From: an uncultured Acidimicrobiaceae bacterium
Lineage (GTDB): Bacteria; Actinomycetota; Acidimicrobiia; Acidimicrobiales; Ilumatobacteraceae
Assembly (NCBI GenBank): GCA_903919215.1
Contig: CAIXHI010000184.1
Location: forward strand, 1 to 21,442
Direction: 5' to 3'
DNA length: 21,442 nt
Of this stretch, positions 7,117-14,248 are shown in pieces. The notes below the pieces were generated by a model. The model was given only the letters and a program-made list of their open reading frames with translations. It did not search any database and was not told the DNA's origin. Positions within the stretch are counted from its first letter, which is position 1; each line of letters begins with the position of its first letter. Made by a program: the position numbers and the translations under genes.

Positions 7117-7773
7117 ATGGCAATCCAGGTGGAAACCAGGGACTGCGCGGCGCTCAACGACGCTGATCTCGACGAGATGGCGTCGATGGGGGGTGCGTTC
7201 GACATCGGCGCGTTGTCGAAGGCCAAGGAGAGCTGGGTGCTCAGCACCACCGCTCGCATCGAGGACAGACTCCACGGGTTCGCGTTCGCCACGCTCGAAC
7301 GCATCGGCGGCACCCCGTGTGTGCTGGTCGGCGTGCTCAGCGTCAAGCGCACGTCCAAGCGCGATCAGGTGCTGAAGGGTCTCATGAACGAGGCCTTCCA
7401 CCGTGCGCTGATGGCATTCCCCGACGAGGATGTCGTGGTCGGCTCGCGCTTTGTCGTCCCCGACGCGCTCGAGTCGTTCAAGAACGTCGCAGAGATGATT
7501 CCCCGTCCTGGCCATCGCGCCGTGGGTGAAGAGCGTGCATGGGGCCGCCGTCTGGCCCGTCGCTTCGGAGTCGACAGCAACTACGACGAGCAGGGTTTCA
7601 TCGTCAAGAACAACGGTCAGACCGGGTTCCTCGACCACGAGTCGCTGAAGGCCGACAAGATCAAGCCGGAAGTTGCGGCGATGTTTGCCAACCTGCCCGC
7701 CAAGAACGCCGGTGCGCTGATTGTGCACGGTTGGGTGATGGCCGAGGATCTCGTCAAGATCGGCGCCCGCTGA
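7117..7773 (+). CDS. Conserved-looking protein of unknown function
   Basis: The protein has 218 residues and I do not recognise its family. It is soluble, with no signal peptide or membrane segment, and has only two cysteines. The middle part (GFAFATLERIGGTPCVLVG, then LSVKRTSKRDQVLKGLMNEA, about residues 50-90) alternates strand and helix in a way that recalls GNAT acyltransferases, but no acetyl-CoA-binding motif is clear, so this is only a suggestion. The C-terminal half has many charged residues and ends GALIVHGWVMAEDLVKIGAR. Codon use resembles the neighbouring genes, so it is very likely a real gene. The ATG at 7117 is preceded by AGGAGC (7102-7107). The nitroreductase start follows eight bases after its stop, which suggests cotranscription. 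Confidence 0.8.
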   Translation: MAIQVETRDCAALNDADLDEMASMGGAFDIGALSKAKESWVLSTTARIEDRLHGFAFATLERIGGTPCVLVGVLSVKRTSKRDQVLKGLMNEAFHRALMAFPDEDVVVGSRFVVPDALESFKNVAEMIPRPGHRAVGEERAWGRRLARRFGVDSNYDEQGFIVKNNGQTGFLDHESLKADKIKPEVAAMFANLPAKNAGALIVHGWVMAEDLVKIGAR

Positions 7774-7781
7774 CCGATCCG

Positions 7782-8381
7782 GTGTCACCGCTCGCCGGCC
7801 TGTTGCGGCGGCGGCGCATGACCCGCCAGTTCGCGCCCACCCCGCTCGACCCACTGGTCGTCGGCGATCTGCTTGATCTGGCCCGCCGCGCCCCGTCCGC
7901 CGGGTTCAGTCAAGGGCTGCACTTTCTGGTACTCAGCGGCGACTCGCTGAGTCGCTTTTGGGAACTCACCGGGGCAGGGGAGTGGTTCGCCGCGAAGCAG
8001 CCAGGTGTCCTGCTGGCGCCCGTCATCGTGCTGCCATTGGCCGACCCCACCGCCTACACGGCCCGCTACGCAGAGGGCGACAAGTCGGGGCACGGCCTCG
8101 ATGACGCGGCGAACTGGGACGTGCCGTTCTGGCTCACCGATGCGGCGATGGCGGTGCAGAACCTGTTGCTGCTGGCGGAGGAGCGGGGCCTCGGTGCGCT
8201 GTACTTCGGGATCTTCCGCAATGCCCGCACGCTGCTCGACTCACTCGGTGTGCCGCCGCACGTGGTGCAAGTGGGTGCCGTCGCGCTGGGTCAACGTGCC
8301 CCCGAGGACGCACCCACCGGTTCACCGACGAAGCGGCCACGGCGCCCGCTCGAGGAGATCATCCATCATCGTCAGTGGTGA
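7782..8381 (+). CDS. Nitroreductase-family FMN oxidoreductase
   Basis: This 199-residue protein has the nitroreductase fold pattern: RRRRMTRQFAPTPLD at the N-terminus (FMN-phosphate-binding arginines), LLDLARRAPSAGFSQGLHFLVL (about 24-45) and the late motif EERGLGALYFGIFRN (about 135-149). VPPHVVQVGAVALGQR follows near the C-terminus. Members use NAD(P)H to reduce nitro, quinone or related compounds through bound FMN, normally as dimers; the substrate here cannot be predicted. The residues between about 70 and 115 look like the variable substrate-lid region. The GTG at 7782 is the first start codon after the upstream stop and keeps the N-terminal helix; an ATG at 7818 is possible but would remove an arginine-rich segment. 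No ribosome site is visible, so translation may depend on reinitiation from the upstream gene. Confidence 0.82.
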   Translation: MSPLAGLLRRRRMTRQFAPTPLDPLVVGDLLDLARRAPSAGFSQGLHFLVLSGDSLSRFWELTGAGEWFAAKQPGVLLAPVIVLPLADPTAYTARYAEGDKSGHGLDDAANWDVPFWLTDAAMAVQNLLLLAEERGLGALYFGIFRNARTLLDSLGVPPHVVQVGAVALGQRAPEDAPTGSPTKRPRRPLEEIIHHRQW

Positions 8382-8393
8382 GACCCGCGCATT

Positions 8394-8439
8394 CAAGTCG
8401 GCGTTCAGGCCCGACCAGTCCGGACCTCACCGCCGACTT
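8394..8439. repeat. Palindromic repeat, family A, copy 1
   Basis: A 15-base arm AAGTCGGCGTTCAGG (8395-8409) pairs with CCTCACCGCCGACTT (8425-8439) with two mismatches, around a 15-base loop. The unit recurs exactly 60 bases downstream with the same arms but a different loop. The loop start and the preceding G (8409-8416) are complementary to 8447-8454 beyond the hairpin. The pair lies between the nitroreductase and the DUF35 gene. Confidence 0.8.
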
Positions 8440-8453
8440 GCGCGGCGGTCGGG

Positions 8454-8499
8454 CAAGTCGGCGTTCAGGAGTGCCCTGACCCCACCTCACCGCCGACTT
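8454..8499. repeat. Palindromic repeat, family A, copy 2
   Basis: The arms at 8455-8469 and 8485-8499 are identical to copy 1, including the same two mismatches. The 15-base loop sequence differs from copy 1 while its length is kept. This is the pattern of a REP-like element, in which stem sequence and loop length are conserved but not the loop itself. Confidence 0.8.
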
Positions 8500-8524
8500 T
8501 GGGCGATGTCCATCTGCCGACTCT

Positions 8525-8551
8525 TTGACGGAGATGTCAGATCGCTACAGT
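8525..8551 (+). promoter_or_regulatory. Candidate promoter of the DUF35-thiolase operon
   Basis: TTGACG (8525-8530) and TACAGT (8546-8551) resemble sigma-70 -35 and -10 elements. The spacer is 15 bases, shorter than the preferred 17. A ribosome site, AGGAGA (8571-8576), follows before the ATG at 8584. Confidence 0.45.
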
Positions 8552-8583
8552 GCCGCTAGCACCCCTGTTCAGGAGAGTTCGCA

Positions 8584-8976
8584 ATGTCCAACCAGATTCC
8601 TTTCGTCGACTATCTCGTGCTCGGCGATCATCCGCACCTCGTGGCCAACGAGTGCACCGCATGTGGCGCTCGCTTCTTCGACCGTCGCAATGCGTGCGCC
8701 GGCTGCAGCGGCACCGAGTTCCGCAAGGCCGATGTCGCCACCGACGGCGAGATCATGTCGTTCACGATCGTCACCTTCGCCGCCCCTGGCGTGCCGGTGC
8801 CGTTCGTGTCCGCCATCGTCAACTGCCAGGGCACCAGCGTGCGCGGCAACATCATCAACGTCGAGCCCAGCCCCGAGTCCGTGACGATGGGCCAGAAGGT
8901 CACGCTCGCCACGTATCCGCTCGGCGCAGACGAGAACGGGGTCGAAGCCATCGGCTTCGGCTTCCAGCCCGCCTGA
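8584..8976 (+). CDS. DUF35 zinc-ribbon/OB-fold protein (acyl-CoA-associated)
   Basis: This 130-residue protein has the two-part DUF35 architecture. An N-terminal rubredoxin-like zinc ribbon has C24, C27, C38 and C41 (CTAC and CAGC pairs). An OB-fold follows (about 50-130), with MSFTIVTFAAPGVPVPFVSAIV and VRGNIINVEPS. Such proteins are partners of thiolases or MaoC-like hydratases: in cholesterol side-chain degradation ChsH2 carries this domain and pairs with an Ltp2 aldolase, and in archaea a DUF35 protein bridges thiolase and HMG-CoA synthase. The gene directly precedes a thiolase, so the two probably form a complex acting on acyl-CoA. The start is set by the AGGAGA ribosome site. The substrate is unknown. 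Confidence 0.9.
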   Translation: MSNQIPFVDYLVLGDHPHLVANECTACGARFFDRRNACAGCSGTEFRKADVATDGEIMSFTIVTFAAPGVPVPFVSAIVNCQGTSVRGNIINVEPSPESVTMGQKVTLATYPLGADENGVEAIGFGFQPA

Positions 8977-9031
8977 ACCATCCACTGTTCGCACCCATCA
9001 GCACCGCACCCACTTCGAAAGGCAGCATCCA

Positions 9032-10234
9032 ATGAGCGATGACGTTTGGATCCTCGGCATCTACATGACCAAGTTCGGGAAGTATCCCGACCGCGACACC
9101 GTCGACCTCGCGGCTGAGGCCGTCCTCGCTGCCCTCAAGGACGGCGGCGTGTCGATGAAGGACATGGGCGTGCTTGCTGCAGGCTGCCTGATGGACGCCC
9201 CGGGTATCGCCCAGCGGATTCAGAAGCAGATCGGTCAGACCGGTATCCCGGCCTACAACGTCTCCAACGCCTGCGCCACTGGCGCCACGGCGCTGAAGAC
9301 CGCGATCATGACGGTCAAGTCCGGTGAAGCCGACTTCGGTCTGGCCGTCGGCGTCGAGAAGTTGGCTGGCGCTGGCCTGCTGGGTGGCGCGGGCAAGAGC
9401 GGCAAGGCCGGCGCTTCCTGGGAGCCGCAGGGCCGCTTCGGCGAGGTCATGGAAACCGAGGGTCGTATCGGCACCTCGGGTATGCCCGGCACGTTCGCCC
9501 AGATCGGCATGGAGTACCTCCACACCTATGGCGCGACCGACTTCGACGTGTTCGCCAAGATCAGTGAGAAGAACCACTTCCACAGCACGCTGAATCCGCT
9601 GGCTGCCTACACCAAGGCGATGTCGCTCGACCAGATCAAGAACGACATCATGATCGCCTACCCGAACACACGCCCGATGTGCTCGGCCAACTGCGACGGC
9701 GCCGCCGCCGCTGTGGTGGTCAGCGATGCGAAGCTGAAGACCCTCAGCCTCGAGCAGCAGCGTCGTGCGATCAAGGTGTCGGCCTCGGTGCTCACCACCG
9801 ACCCGTACGAAGAGGCCTGCCAGGTGCTGCCGAACGTCAACACCCTCACTCGCAACGCGGCCAAGATCGCCTACGAGCGTGCGGGTATCGGCCCCGAGGA
9901 TCTCGACCTCGTCGAACTGCACGACTGCTTCGCCACGGCCGAACTGGTGCACTACGACAACCTGATGCTGTGCGAAGAGGGCGGCGCTGTCGACTTCTTC
10001 GAGTCGGGCGCCACCTGGCGCACCGGCAAGACCCCGGTGAACGTCTCCGGTGGTCTGCAGAGCAAGGGCCACCCGATTGCCGCCACGGGCATTGCCAACA
10101 TCTGGGAGATCTGCCACCACCTGCGTGGCGAGGCCGGACCCCGCCAGATCGAGGGCGCGAAGGTGGGCCTGGCCCACGTCATCGGCCTCGGCTCGGCATG
10201 TGGTATCCACGTGCTGGAGCGTTCCGGCCTCTGA
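9032..10234 (+). CDS. Thiolase-superfamily protein, SCP-x/lipid-transfer type
   Basis: The protein has 400 residues with the thiolase fold. The nucleophile is expected at C81 in NVSNACATG, the first histidine motif is LHDCFA, and the second is KGHPIAATG. The C-terminal GLGSACGIHVLERSGL is in the place of the second reactive-cysteine loop. The HDCFA form marks the SCP-x/acetyl-CoA acetyltransferase-like branch, which includes beta-ketothiolases and the Ltp2-type retro-aldolases. It begins 55 bases after the DUF35 gene, which is its likely partner. The role is probably cleavage or condensation of a CoA thioester in lipid or sterol breakdown; the exact reaction cannot be decided. The ATG at 9032 has a weak purine-rich AAAGG upstream. 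Its 3' end faces a minus-strand lipoprotein gene across a strong hairpin. Confidence 0.92.
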   Translation: MSDDVWILGIYMTKFGKYPDRDTVDLAAEAVLAALKDGGVSMKDMGVLAAGCLMDAPGIAQRIQKQIGQTGIPAYNVSNACATGATALKTAIMTVKSGEADFGLAVGVEKLAGAGLLGGAGKSGKAGASWEPQGRFGEVMETEGRIGTSGMPGTFAQIGMEYLHTYGATDFDVFAKISEKNHFHSTLNPLAAYTKAMSLDQIKNDIMIAYPNTRPMCSANCDGAAAAVVVSDAKLKTLSLEQQRRAIKVSASVLTTDPYEEACQVLPNVNTLTRNAAKIAYERAGIGPEDLDLVELHDCFATAELVHYDNLMLCEEGGAVDFFESGATWRTGKTPVNVSGGLQSKGHPIAATGIANIWEICHHLRGEAGPRQIEGAKVGLAHVIGLGSACGIHVLERSGL

Positions 10235-10244
10235 GCTGCTGAAT

Positions 10245-10271
10245 CGTCAGCTGCCGGTCTGGCAGCTGACG
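10245..10271. terminator. Perfect 11-base-pair hairpin between convergent genes
   Basis: The arm CGTCAGCTGCC (10245-10255) and its exact complement (10261-10271) flank a five-base loop, GGTCT. It lies between the thiolase stop (10234) and the minus-strand lipoprotein, whose stop (10247-10249) and last codons are inside the stem. It could stop transcription from both sides. No long T tract follows on either strand, so it may be a non-canonical or Rho-assisted terminator. Confidence 0.65.
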
Positions 10272-10735
10272 TTCATGTAGTTCGACAGATTGTCAGAGGC
10301 GGTCTGCACCTCGTCTGAGCTGAGAGCGCTGAGCGCTGCGATGACCTTCGGGTCGGCCATTGCCTTGGTTGGGTCGCCCTGGTACTTCAGCAAGATGTTG
10401 AGATAGGCGCTGTAGGCGTCGGAGAACGTCTTCGCGTCGTCCTTCAACTCGGCGGGCACTGCGTCCACCAACGCGGCGAACATGGCTGTGGCCTGCTCTG
10501 CGTCGCTGGCGCCCGACATCGCCTGGGCGGCCCCCGCCATCGCCTGGTAGATGGCCTGGCACTCGGGCTTGAGGCCGGGGATCACCGGCACCGAAGCGGA
10601 GTTGCCGCCCGGGCCGTTGTCGGCGGTGGTCTGCTCGGTTCGGCCGACTTTCGAGCCAATTGATGCGCCATCGCTGCAGGCGACCCCACCGATCAGGGCG
10701 CTGGCCACGAGTGCGGCACTGAGAAGGCGTTTCAT
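10247..10735 (-). CDS. Putative small lipoprotein, function unknown
   Basis: The protein has 162 residues. MKRLLSAALVASALIGGVAC is a typical signal peptide ending in a lipobox-like GVAC with C20 as the expected lipidated residue; the -3 position is Gly, not the usual Leu, so lipidation is likely but not sure. A low-complexity, Gly/Ser-rich stretch (about 21-52) precedes a helical domain (about 55-162) rich in Ala, Asp and Leu, with C58 near its start and C158 near its end, possibly disulfide-linked. I recognise no family. The ATG at 10735 has a strong ribosome site (AGGAGGA, seen on the minus strand just before it). It lies 63 bases downstream of the YyaL-like gene. A mature lipoprotein would depend on LspA. 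Confidence 0.75.
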   Translation of the reverse strand: MKRLLSAALVASALIGGVACSDGASIGSKVGRTEQTTADNGPGGNSASVPVIPGLKPECQAIYQAMAGAAQAMSGASDAEQATAMFAALVDAVPAELKDDAKTFSDAYSAYLNILLKYQGDPTKAMADPKVIAALSALSSDEVQTASDNLSNYMNVSCQTGS

Positions 10736-10762
10736 GACGTCCTCCTGGATGTTGTCGTGTCA

Positions 10763-10778
10763 CGGCCCGACGGGGCCG
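10763..10778. terminator. Short GC-rich hairpin after the YyaL-like gene
   Basis: CGGCCC (10763-10768) and GGGCCG (10773-10778) are exact complements around GACG. On the minus strand it lies after the YyaL stop and 28 bases before the lipoprotein start. There is no T tract. It may be a weak terminator or a leader hairpin of the lipoprotein mRNA. Confidence 0.35.
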
Positions 10779-10798
10779 CACCCCCAGTGTCGCGCCGC

Positions 10799-12787
10799 TC
10801 ACGCCAGTTGGACAGCCAAATCCGAGCGTTCACTCACGGGCAGTTGGCACACGTGTGCGCGGCACACGAACGCCAGTCCGTCGTCGCGCCCCGCCCACAG
10901 CGGGCTGTCGTGGCGTTCACCCCAGGCCAGCACGGCGTTGGGCAGCCAGCGGCCGCGCACCTCGGCCAGTAGGTCGGGCCGGTCGCCGGTGATCACGATC
11001 TCGGTGGTGCCGGCGTGGCGCATGTCGAGCGCGGCAAGCGCGTTGGAGAACCCGCTGGGAGCTTGCGGTACGACGCGACCGATCAACCCGAGGATGCGGT
11101 CGGCATGTTGTCGAAGCCGTAACTCGCCGGTGAGCGCACTGAGGCGCAACAGGGCCATCGCTGTCGTGGAGTTGGCCGAGGCGGTGGCGTTGTCGAACAG
11201 ATCCTTCTGCCGCACGACCAGCTGTTCGCCATCGTCGGCACTGGTGAACACGCCGCCGTGCTGCACGTCCCAGAAGTGGTCGAGCAACGTGTCGGCGACA
11301 TCCTCGGCCGCACGCAACCAGCGCGCCTGCCCGGTGAGCTCACCGAGACGCGTGAACGCGTCGACGAGATGGGCGTGGTCGGCGGCCAAGGCGGCGTGGC
11401 GGGCGGGTGGATGTCCCGCGGCGTGCCACGACCGGTGCCAGCGACCATCAGGTCGGCGCAGCTCGCGCACCAGGAACTCGCCATTGGCCAGCGCTGCAGC
11501 GGTCCAGTCGGGGCGGTCGAGTGCTGCTGCTGCTTCGCACAGCGCCGACAGCATCATGCCGTTCCACTCGCTGAGCACCTTGTCGTCCAAACCAGGTCGC
11601 CGCCGGAGCTCACGTGCCTCAAACAGTCTGCGACGTGCCTGCTCGATGTGCGCCGGACGCAACAGGTCGCCACGGTGATGGAGCCGGGCCGGTATCGTGC
11701 GTCCCTCGAAGTTGCCCTCCTCGGTGAACTCGTACCACTCGAGCGCAGCGTCGGCCCCGTCGTCGGACCCGTCGCCCAGCACATCGCGCACCTCGGCGAT
11801 GGTCCACGTGTGGAACAGCCCTTCGTGGCCGTGGCCGTGTTCATCGGGTGAATCGGCGTCCTCGGCTGAGTAGAACCCGCCGTCAGGGTGGCGCAGGTCG
11901 CGGAGGACGTAGGCGACGGTCTCTTCCACCACCTGGCGGTAGTGCGGCTGTCTCGTCAGCAGGTAGGCGTGGGTGTAGACGCGCACGAACTGGGCTTGGT
12001 CGTACAGCATCTTCTCGAAGTGCGGCACCAGCCATTGGTCGTCCACCGAGTAGCGGGCGAACCCACCACCGAGGTGGTCGTAGACGCCGCCCGAGGCCAT
12101 TGCATCTAACGTCGTGGTCAGCACCTGCAGCGATTGAGCGTCGCCCGTGAGCTGCGCGTGGCGGGCCAGCAGGTCGAGGCTCATCGTGGACGGGAACTTC
12201 GGTGCCCGACCGAACCCGCCCCATTCGGGGTCGAACGTGGACAACAGCTGCTGCAGCCCGAGCTCGACCTGCGAGACCGGCGGCAGATCGTCGAGCGGGG
12301 TGACTCGCTCGGTGCGACGCAACGCTTCGGTGAGGGCATCCACGTTCTGTTGGATATCGGCCGGTCGGTGGCGCCACACGTCGGTGATCGTCGCCAGCAG
12401 CTGCAGGAACTGCGGCTTGGGGAAGTACGTACCGCCGAAGAATGGCTGCCCGGTCGGCGTCAGGAACACGGTCATCGGCCAGCCGCCCCGGCCGGTCAAG
12501 GCCTGCACCGCTTCCATGTAGACGGCGTCGACATCGGGCCGTTCTTCTCGGTCGACCTTCACGTTGACGAAGTGTTCGTTCATCACCGCTGCGACCTCGA
12601 TGTCCTCGAAGCACTCATGGGCCATCACGTGGCACCAGTGGCAGGCGGAGTAGCCCACGCTCAACAGGATGGGTACGTTGCGCTCTGCGGCAGCGGCGAA
12701 TGCCGCAGGGCCCCACGGATACCAATCCACAGGGTTGTCACGGTGCTGACGCAGATAGGGGGAGGTCTCGTCGGCGAGGCGGTTCAC
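10799..12787 (-). CDS. YyaL/DUF255 thioredoxin-domain protein (SSP411-like)
   Basis: The protein has 662 residues, normal for the family. The N-terminal thioredoxin-like DUF255 domain (about 1-160) starts RLADETSPYLRQHRDNPVDWYPWG and has SACHWCHVM with a CxxC pair, followed by VKVDREERPDVDAVYM and GGWPMTVFLTPTGQPFFGGTYFP. The rest is an alpha/alpha-barrel resembling glycoside hydrolase or epimerase folds, with GGVYDHLGGGFARYSVDDQWLVPHFEKMLYDQAQ and DKVLSEWNGMM. The family spans bacteria to mammals, and its biochemical role is not settled. I chose the GTG at 12787 rather than the ATG at 12820. It matches the usual family start and lies seven bases after a TAGGTT -10-like hexamer, which falls inside the longer reading. 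Confidence 0.9.
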   Translation of the reverse strand: MNRLADETSPYLRQHRDNPVDWYPWGPAAFAAAAERNVPILLSVGYSACHWCHVMAHECFEDIEVAAVMNEHFVNVKVDREERPDVDAVYMEAVQALTGRGGWPMTVFLTPTGQPFFGGTYFPKPQFLQLLATITDVWRHRPADIQQNVDALTEALRRTERVTPLDDLPPVSQVELGLQQLLSTFDPEWGGFGRAPKFPSTMSLDLLARHAQLTGDAQSLQVLTTTLDAMASGGVYDHLGGGFARYSVDDQWLVPHFEKMLYDQAQFVRVYTHAYLLTRQPHYRQVVEETVAYVLRDLRHPDGGFYSAEDADSPDEHGHGHEGLFHTWTIAEVRDVLGDGSDDGADAALEWYEFTEEGNFEGRTIPARLHHRGDLLRPAHIEQARRRLFEARELRRRPGLDDKVLSEWNGMMLSALCEAAAALDRPDWTAAALANGEFLVRELRRPDGRWHRSWHAAGHPPARHAALAADHAHLVDAFTRLGELTGQARWLRAAEDVADTLLDHFWDVQHGGVFTSADDGEQLVVRQKDLFDNATASANSTTAMALLRLSALTGELRLRQHADRILGLIGRVVPQAPSGFSNALAALDMRHAGTTEIVITGDRPDLLAEVRGRWLPNAVLAWGERHDSPLWAGRDDGLAFVCRAHVCQLPVSERSDLAVQLA

Positions 12788-12794
12788 ACGGGCG

Positions 12795-12800
12795 AACCTA
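12795..12800 (-). promoter_or_regulatory. Candidate -10 element of a leaderless YyaL-like transcript
   Basis: TAGGTT on the minus strand ends seven bases before the GTG at 12787. This supports that GTG over the upstream ATG at 12820, which would lie upstream of the inferred transcription start. Confidence 0.45.
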
Positions 12801-12819
12801 CCCGGCGCCACACACGACA

Positions 12820-12825
12820 TAGCCT
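12820..12825 (+). promoter_or_regulatory. Candidate -10 element of a leaderless transcript for the secreted protein gene
   Basis: TAGCCT (TAnnnT) ends six bases before the GTG at 12832, with no Shine-Dalgarno sequence. It lies only 20 bases from the oppositely directed -10-like element of the YyaL-like gene, so the two promoters would share a 44-base divergent region. Confidence 0.45.
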
Positions 12826-12831
12826 CGTGCC

Positions 12832-13416
12832 GTGCGTCTTCGACCCGTTGCCCTCGTCATCATGGTGACGATGTGGTTCGTGGGATGTTCCGACCGGGGT
12901 CCGGCGGCAACGAACGAGTCACTGGTGGCGACGGCAGGTTCCGCCGGCGGGGGTGGCACGCAGGTTGTTCCAACGTCGGGCGTGACCGACCCGTCGGTCA
13001 CGTCACCCGACCAGACGACGGACGGCGGGCCAGCAACCACCACGATCGCAACCACCACGATCGCGGCCGCCACGACGTCGGTGGCGCAGAGTGCCGAGCA
13101 GCCGCCGCCCGTCACCGGTTGCCGTGATGCGCCGTTCGCGGCGACGGTGGTCGAGATCGCGTTCGACGACGACACGTTGCGCTACGACGGTGCGGTTGCG
13201 CCGCCGTGTGTGCGAGTACACGCAGCCCAGCAATTACGGGTCACGAACGCGGCGCACTTCAACTCAGTGGTGTCAGTGGGTGCGACGAGCCAGGTGCTCG
13301 CGATGGGCACCTCGCTGACCACGGCGGTGTTGGGCACCTTCCACGGCGTGGGTGATGTGTTCGACGTGCGCGTGGACGTGTTGAGTGCGTCCGTGCTGAT
13401 TCAGGTGGTGCGCTGA
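12832..13416 (+). CDS. Putative secreted lipoprotein with Thr-rich linker, function unknown
   Basis: The protein has 194 residues. The N-terminus RLRPVALVIMVTMWFVGCSD is a short signal peptide with a lipobox-like FVGC; Phe at -3 is unusual but tolerated. Residues about 25-90 form a Gly/Ser/Thr-rich linker with TTTIATTTIAAATTS, including a 15-base tandem duplication in the DNA. The C-terminal domain (about 98-194) is beta-rich, with VVEIAFDDDTLRYDG, RVHAAQQLRVTNAAHFNSVVSVG and a final VLIQVVR. This recalls cupredoxin-like beta-sandwiches, but no copper ligand set is visible. Two cysteines, in VTGC and PPC, may form a disulfide. The GTG start is supported by the -10-like element six bases upstream. 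It converges on fabI with five bases between the stops. Confidence 0.75.
   Translation: MRLRPVALVIMVTMWFVGCSDRGPAATNESLVATAGSAGGGGTQVVPTSGVTDPSVTSPDQTTDGGPATTTIATTTIAAATTSVAQSAEQPPPVTGCRDAPFAATVVEIAFDDDTLRYDGAVAPPCVRVHAAQQLRVTNAAHFNSVVSVGATSQVLAMGTSLTTAVLGTFHGVGDVFDVRVDVLSASVLIQVVR
13035..13064 (+). repeat. Tandem 15-base duplication
   Basis: AACCACCACGATCGC occurs twice in direct succession (13035-13049, 13050-13064) and encodes the repeated TTTIA part of the Thr-rich linker. Because the unit is a multiple of three, copy-number change would lengthen or shorten the linker without a frameshift. Confidence 0.85.
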
Positions 13417-13421
13417 AAGAG

Positions 13422-14189
13422 TCAGGCACCGACGGCGTGGTAGCCGCCGTCCACGTGAATGATCTCGCCCGTGGTGGCCGGGAACCAGTCGCTCAACAGT
13501 GCCACACAGGCTTTGGCGACGGCAGATGAATCGGTGACGTCCCAACCGAGCGGTGAGCGGTCGTCCCACACATCCTCGAACTTCTTGAATCCGGGGATGC
13601 TCTTGGCGGCGATGGTCTTCACCGGGCCGGCGGCGATCAGGTTGCTGCGGATGCCGCGTGGCCCGAGATCACGGGCGAGGTAACGGCTGACGCTCTCGAG
13701 TGCCGACTTGGCGACGCCCATCCAGTTGTAGGCGGGCCAGGCAACGGTGTTGTCGAAGTCGAGACCGACGAATGAGCCACCGCTGGACATCAGCGGAACG
13801 AACGCCTCGGCGAGCGCTTTCAGCGAGTAGGCACTCACGTGCATTGCAACGCTGACGTCTGCCCACTGCGGGGCCAGGAAGTCCTCACCGAGGCATGCCT
13901 CGGGGGCGAATCCGATGCTGTGCAGCACGCCGTCCACTCGACCCCATTTGGCCGCAAGCGCCTCGCGTACGTTGACCAGGTGGTCGGTGTTGGTGACGTC
14001 GAGTTCGTACACATCAACGGGCTGGGGCAGTTTGCGCGCCGTGCGCTCCGTGAGGCTGAGGGCTCTGCCCGCGCCGGTGAGCACGATGTTGGCGCCCTCC
14101 TGCTGCGCCAGCACGGCAACGCCGTATGCGAGCGAGGCATCCGTGAGGACGCCGGTGATCACGATGTTCTTGCCGTCGAGCAGACCCAT
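13422..14189 (-). CDS. fabI: Enoyl-[acyl-carrier-protein] reductase (NADH), InhA-like
   Basis: The 255-residue short-chain dehydrogenase closely resembles mycobacterial InhA. It starts MGLLDGKNIVITGVLTDASL with the divergent FabI-type nucleotide-binding loop and continues with LHSIGFAP and VSAYSLKALAEA. The catalytic pair is Y154 and K161 in YNWMGVAKSALES (Tyr-x6-Lys, the FabI spacing). SNLIAAGPVKTIAAKSIPG and LLSDWFPATTGEIIHVDGGYH follow. It reduces the trans-2-enoyl-ACP intermediate in fatty-acid elongation (FAS II). I chose the ATG at 14189, which has no ribosome site but lies seven bases after TACGAT. The upstream ATG at 14198 overlaps that hexamer. The reading frame extends much further upstream but that part overlaps npdG on the other strand and is not real. 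It is divergent from npdG. Confidence 0.95.
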   Translation of the reverse strand: MGLLDGKNIVITGVLTDASLAYGVAVLAQQEGANIVLTGAGRALSLTERTARKLPQPVDVYELDVTNTDHLVNVREALAAKWGRVDGVLHSIGFAPEACLGEDFLAPQWADVSVAMHVSAYSLKALAEAFVPLMSSGGSFVGLDFDNTVAWPAYNWMGVAKSALESVSRYLARDLGPRGIRSNLIAAGPVKTIAAKSIPGFKKFEDVWDDRSPLGWDVTDSSAVAKACVALLSDWFPATTGEIIHVDGGYHAVGA

Positions 14190-14196
14190 GTGCGGC

Positions 14197-14202
14197 ATCG
14201 TA
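14197..14202 (-). promoter_or_regulatory. Candidate -10 element of a leaderless fabI transcript
   Basis: TACGAT on the minus strand ends seven bases before the ATG at 14189. The alternative upstream ATG (14198) overlaps this hexamer, so the shorter protein is preferred. The identical hexamer precedes the Rrf2 gene. Confidence 0.5.
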
Positions 14203-14248
14203 ATCGGACGGAGCGGACTACGGCCTTCTCCCGCGTGAGACCATTGTG

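Noticed and set aside
8394..8499. CRISPR array
   Set aside because: Only two units are present, they are long palindromes with 14-base spacing, and no cas genes are near.
8900..10210. A 436-codon minus-strand frame across the thiolase
   Set aside because: The plus-strand thiolase has all catalytic motifs; this frame has none.
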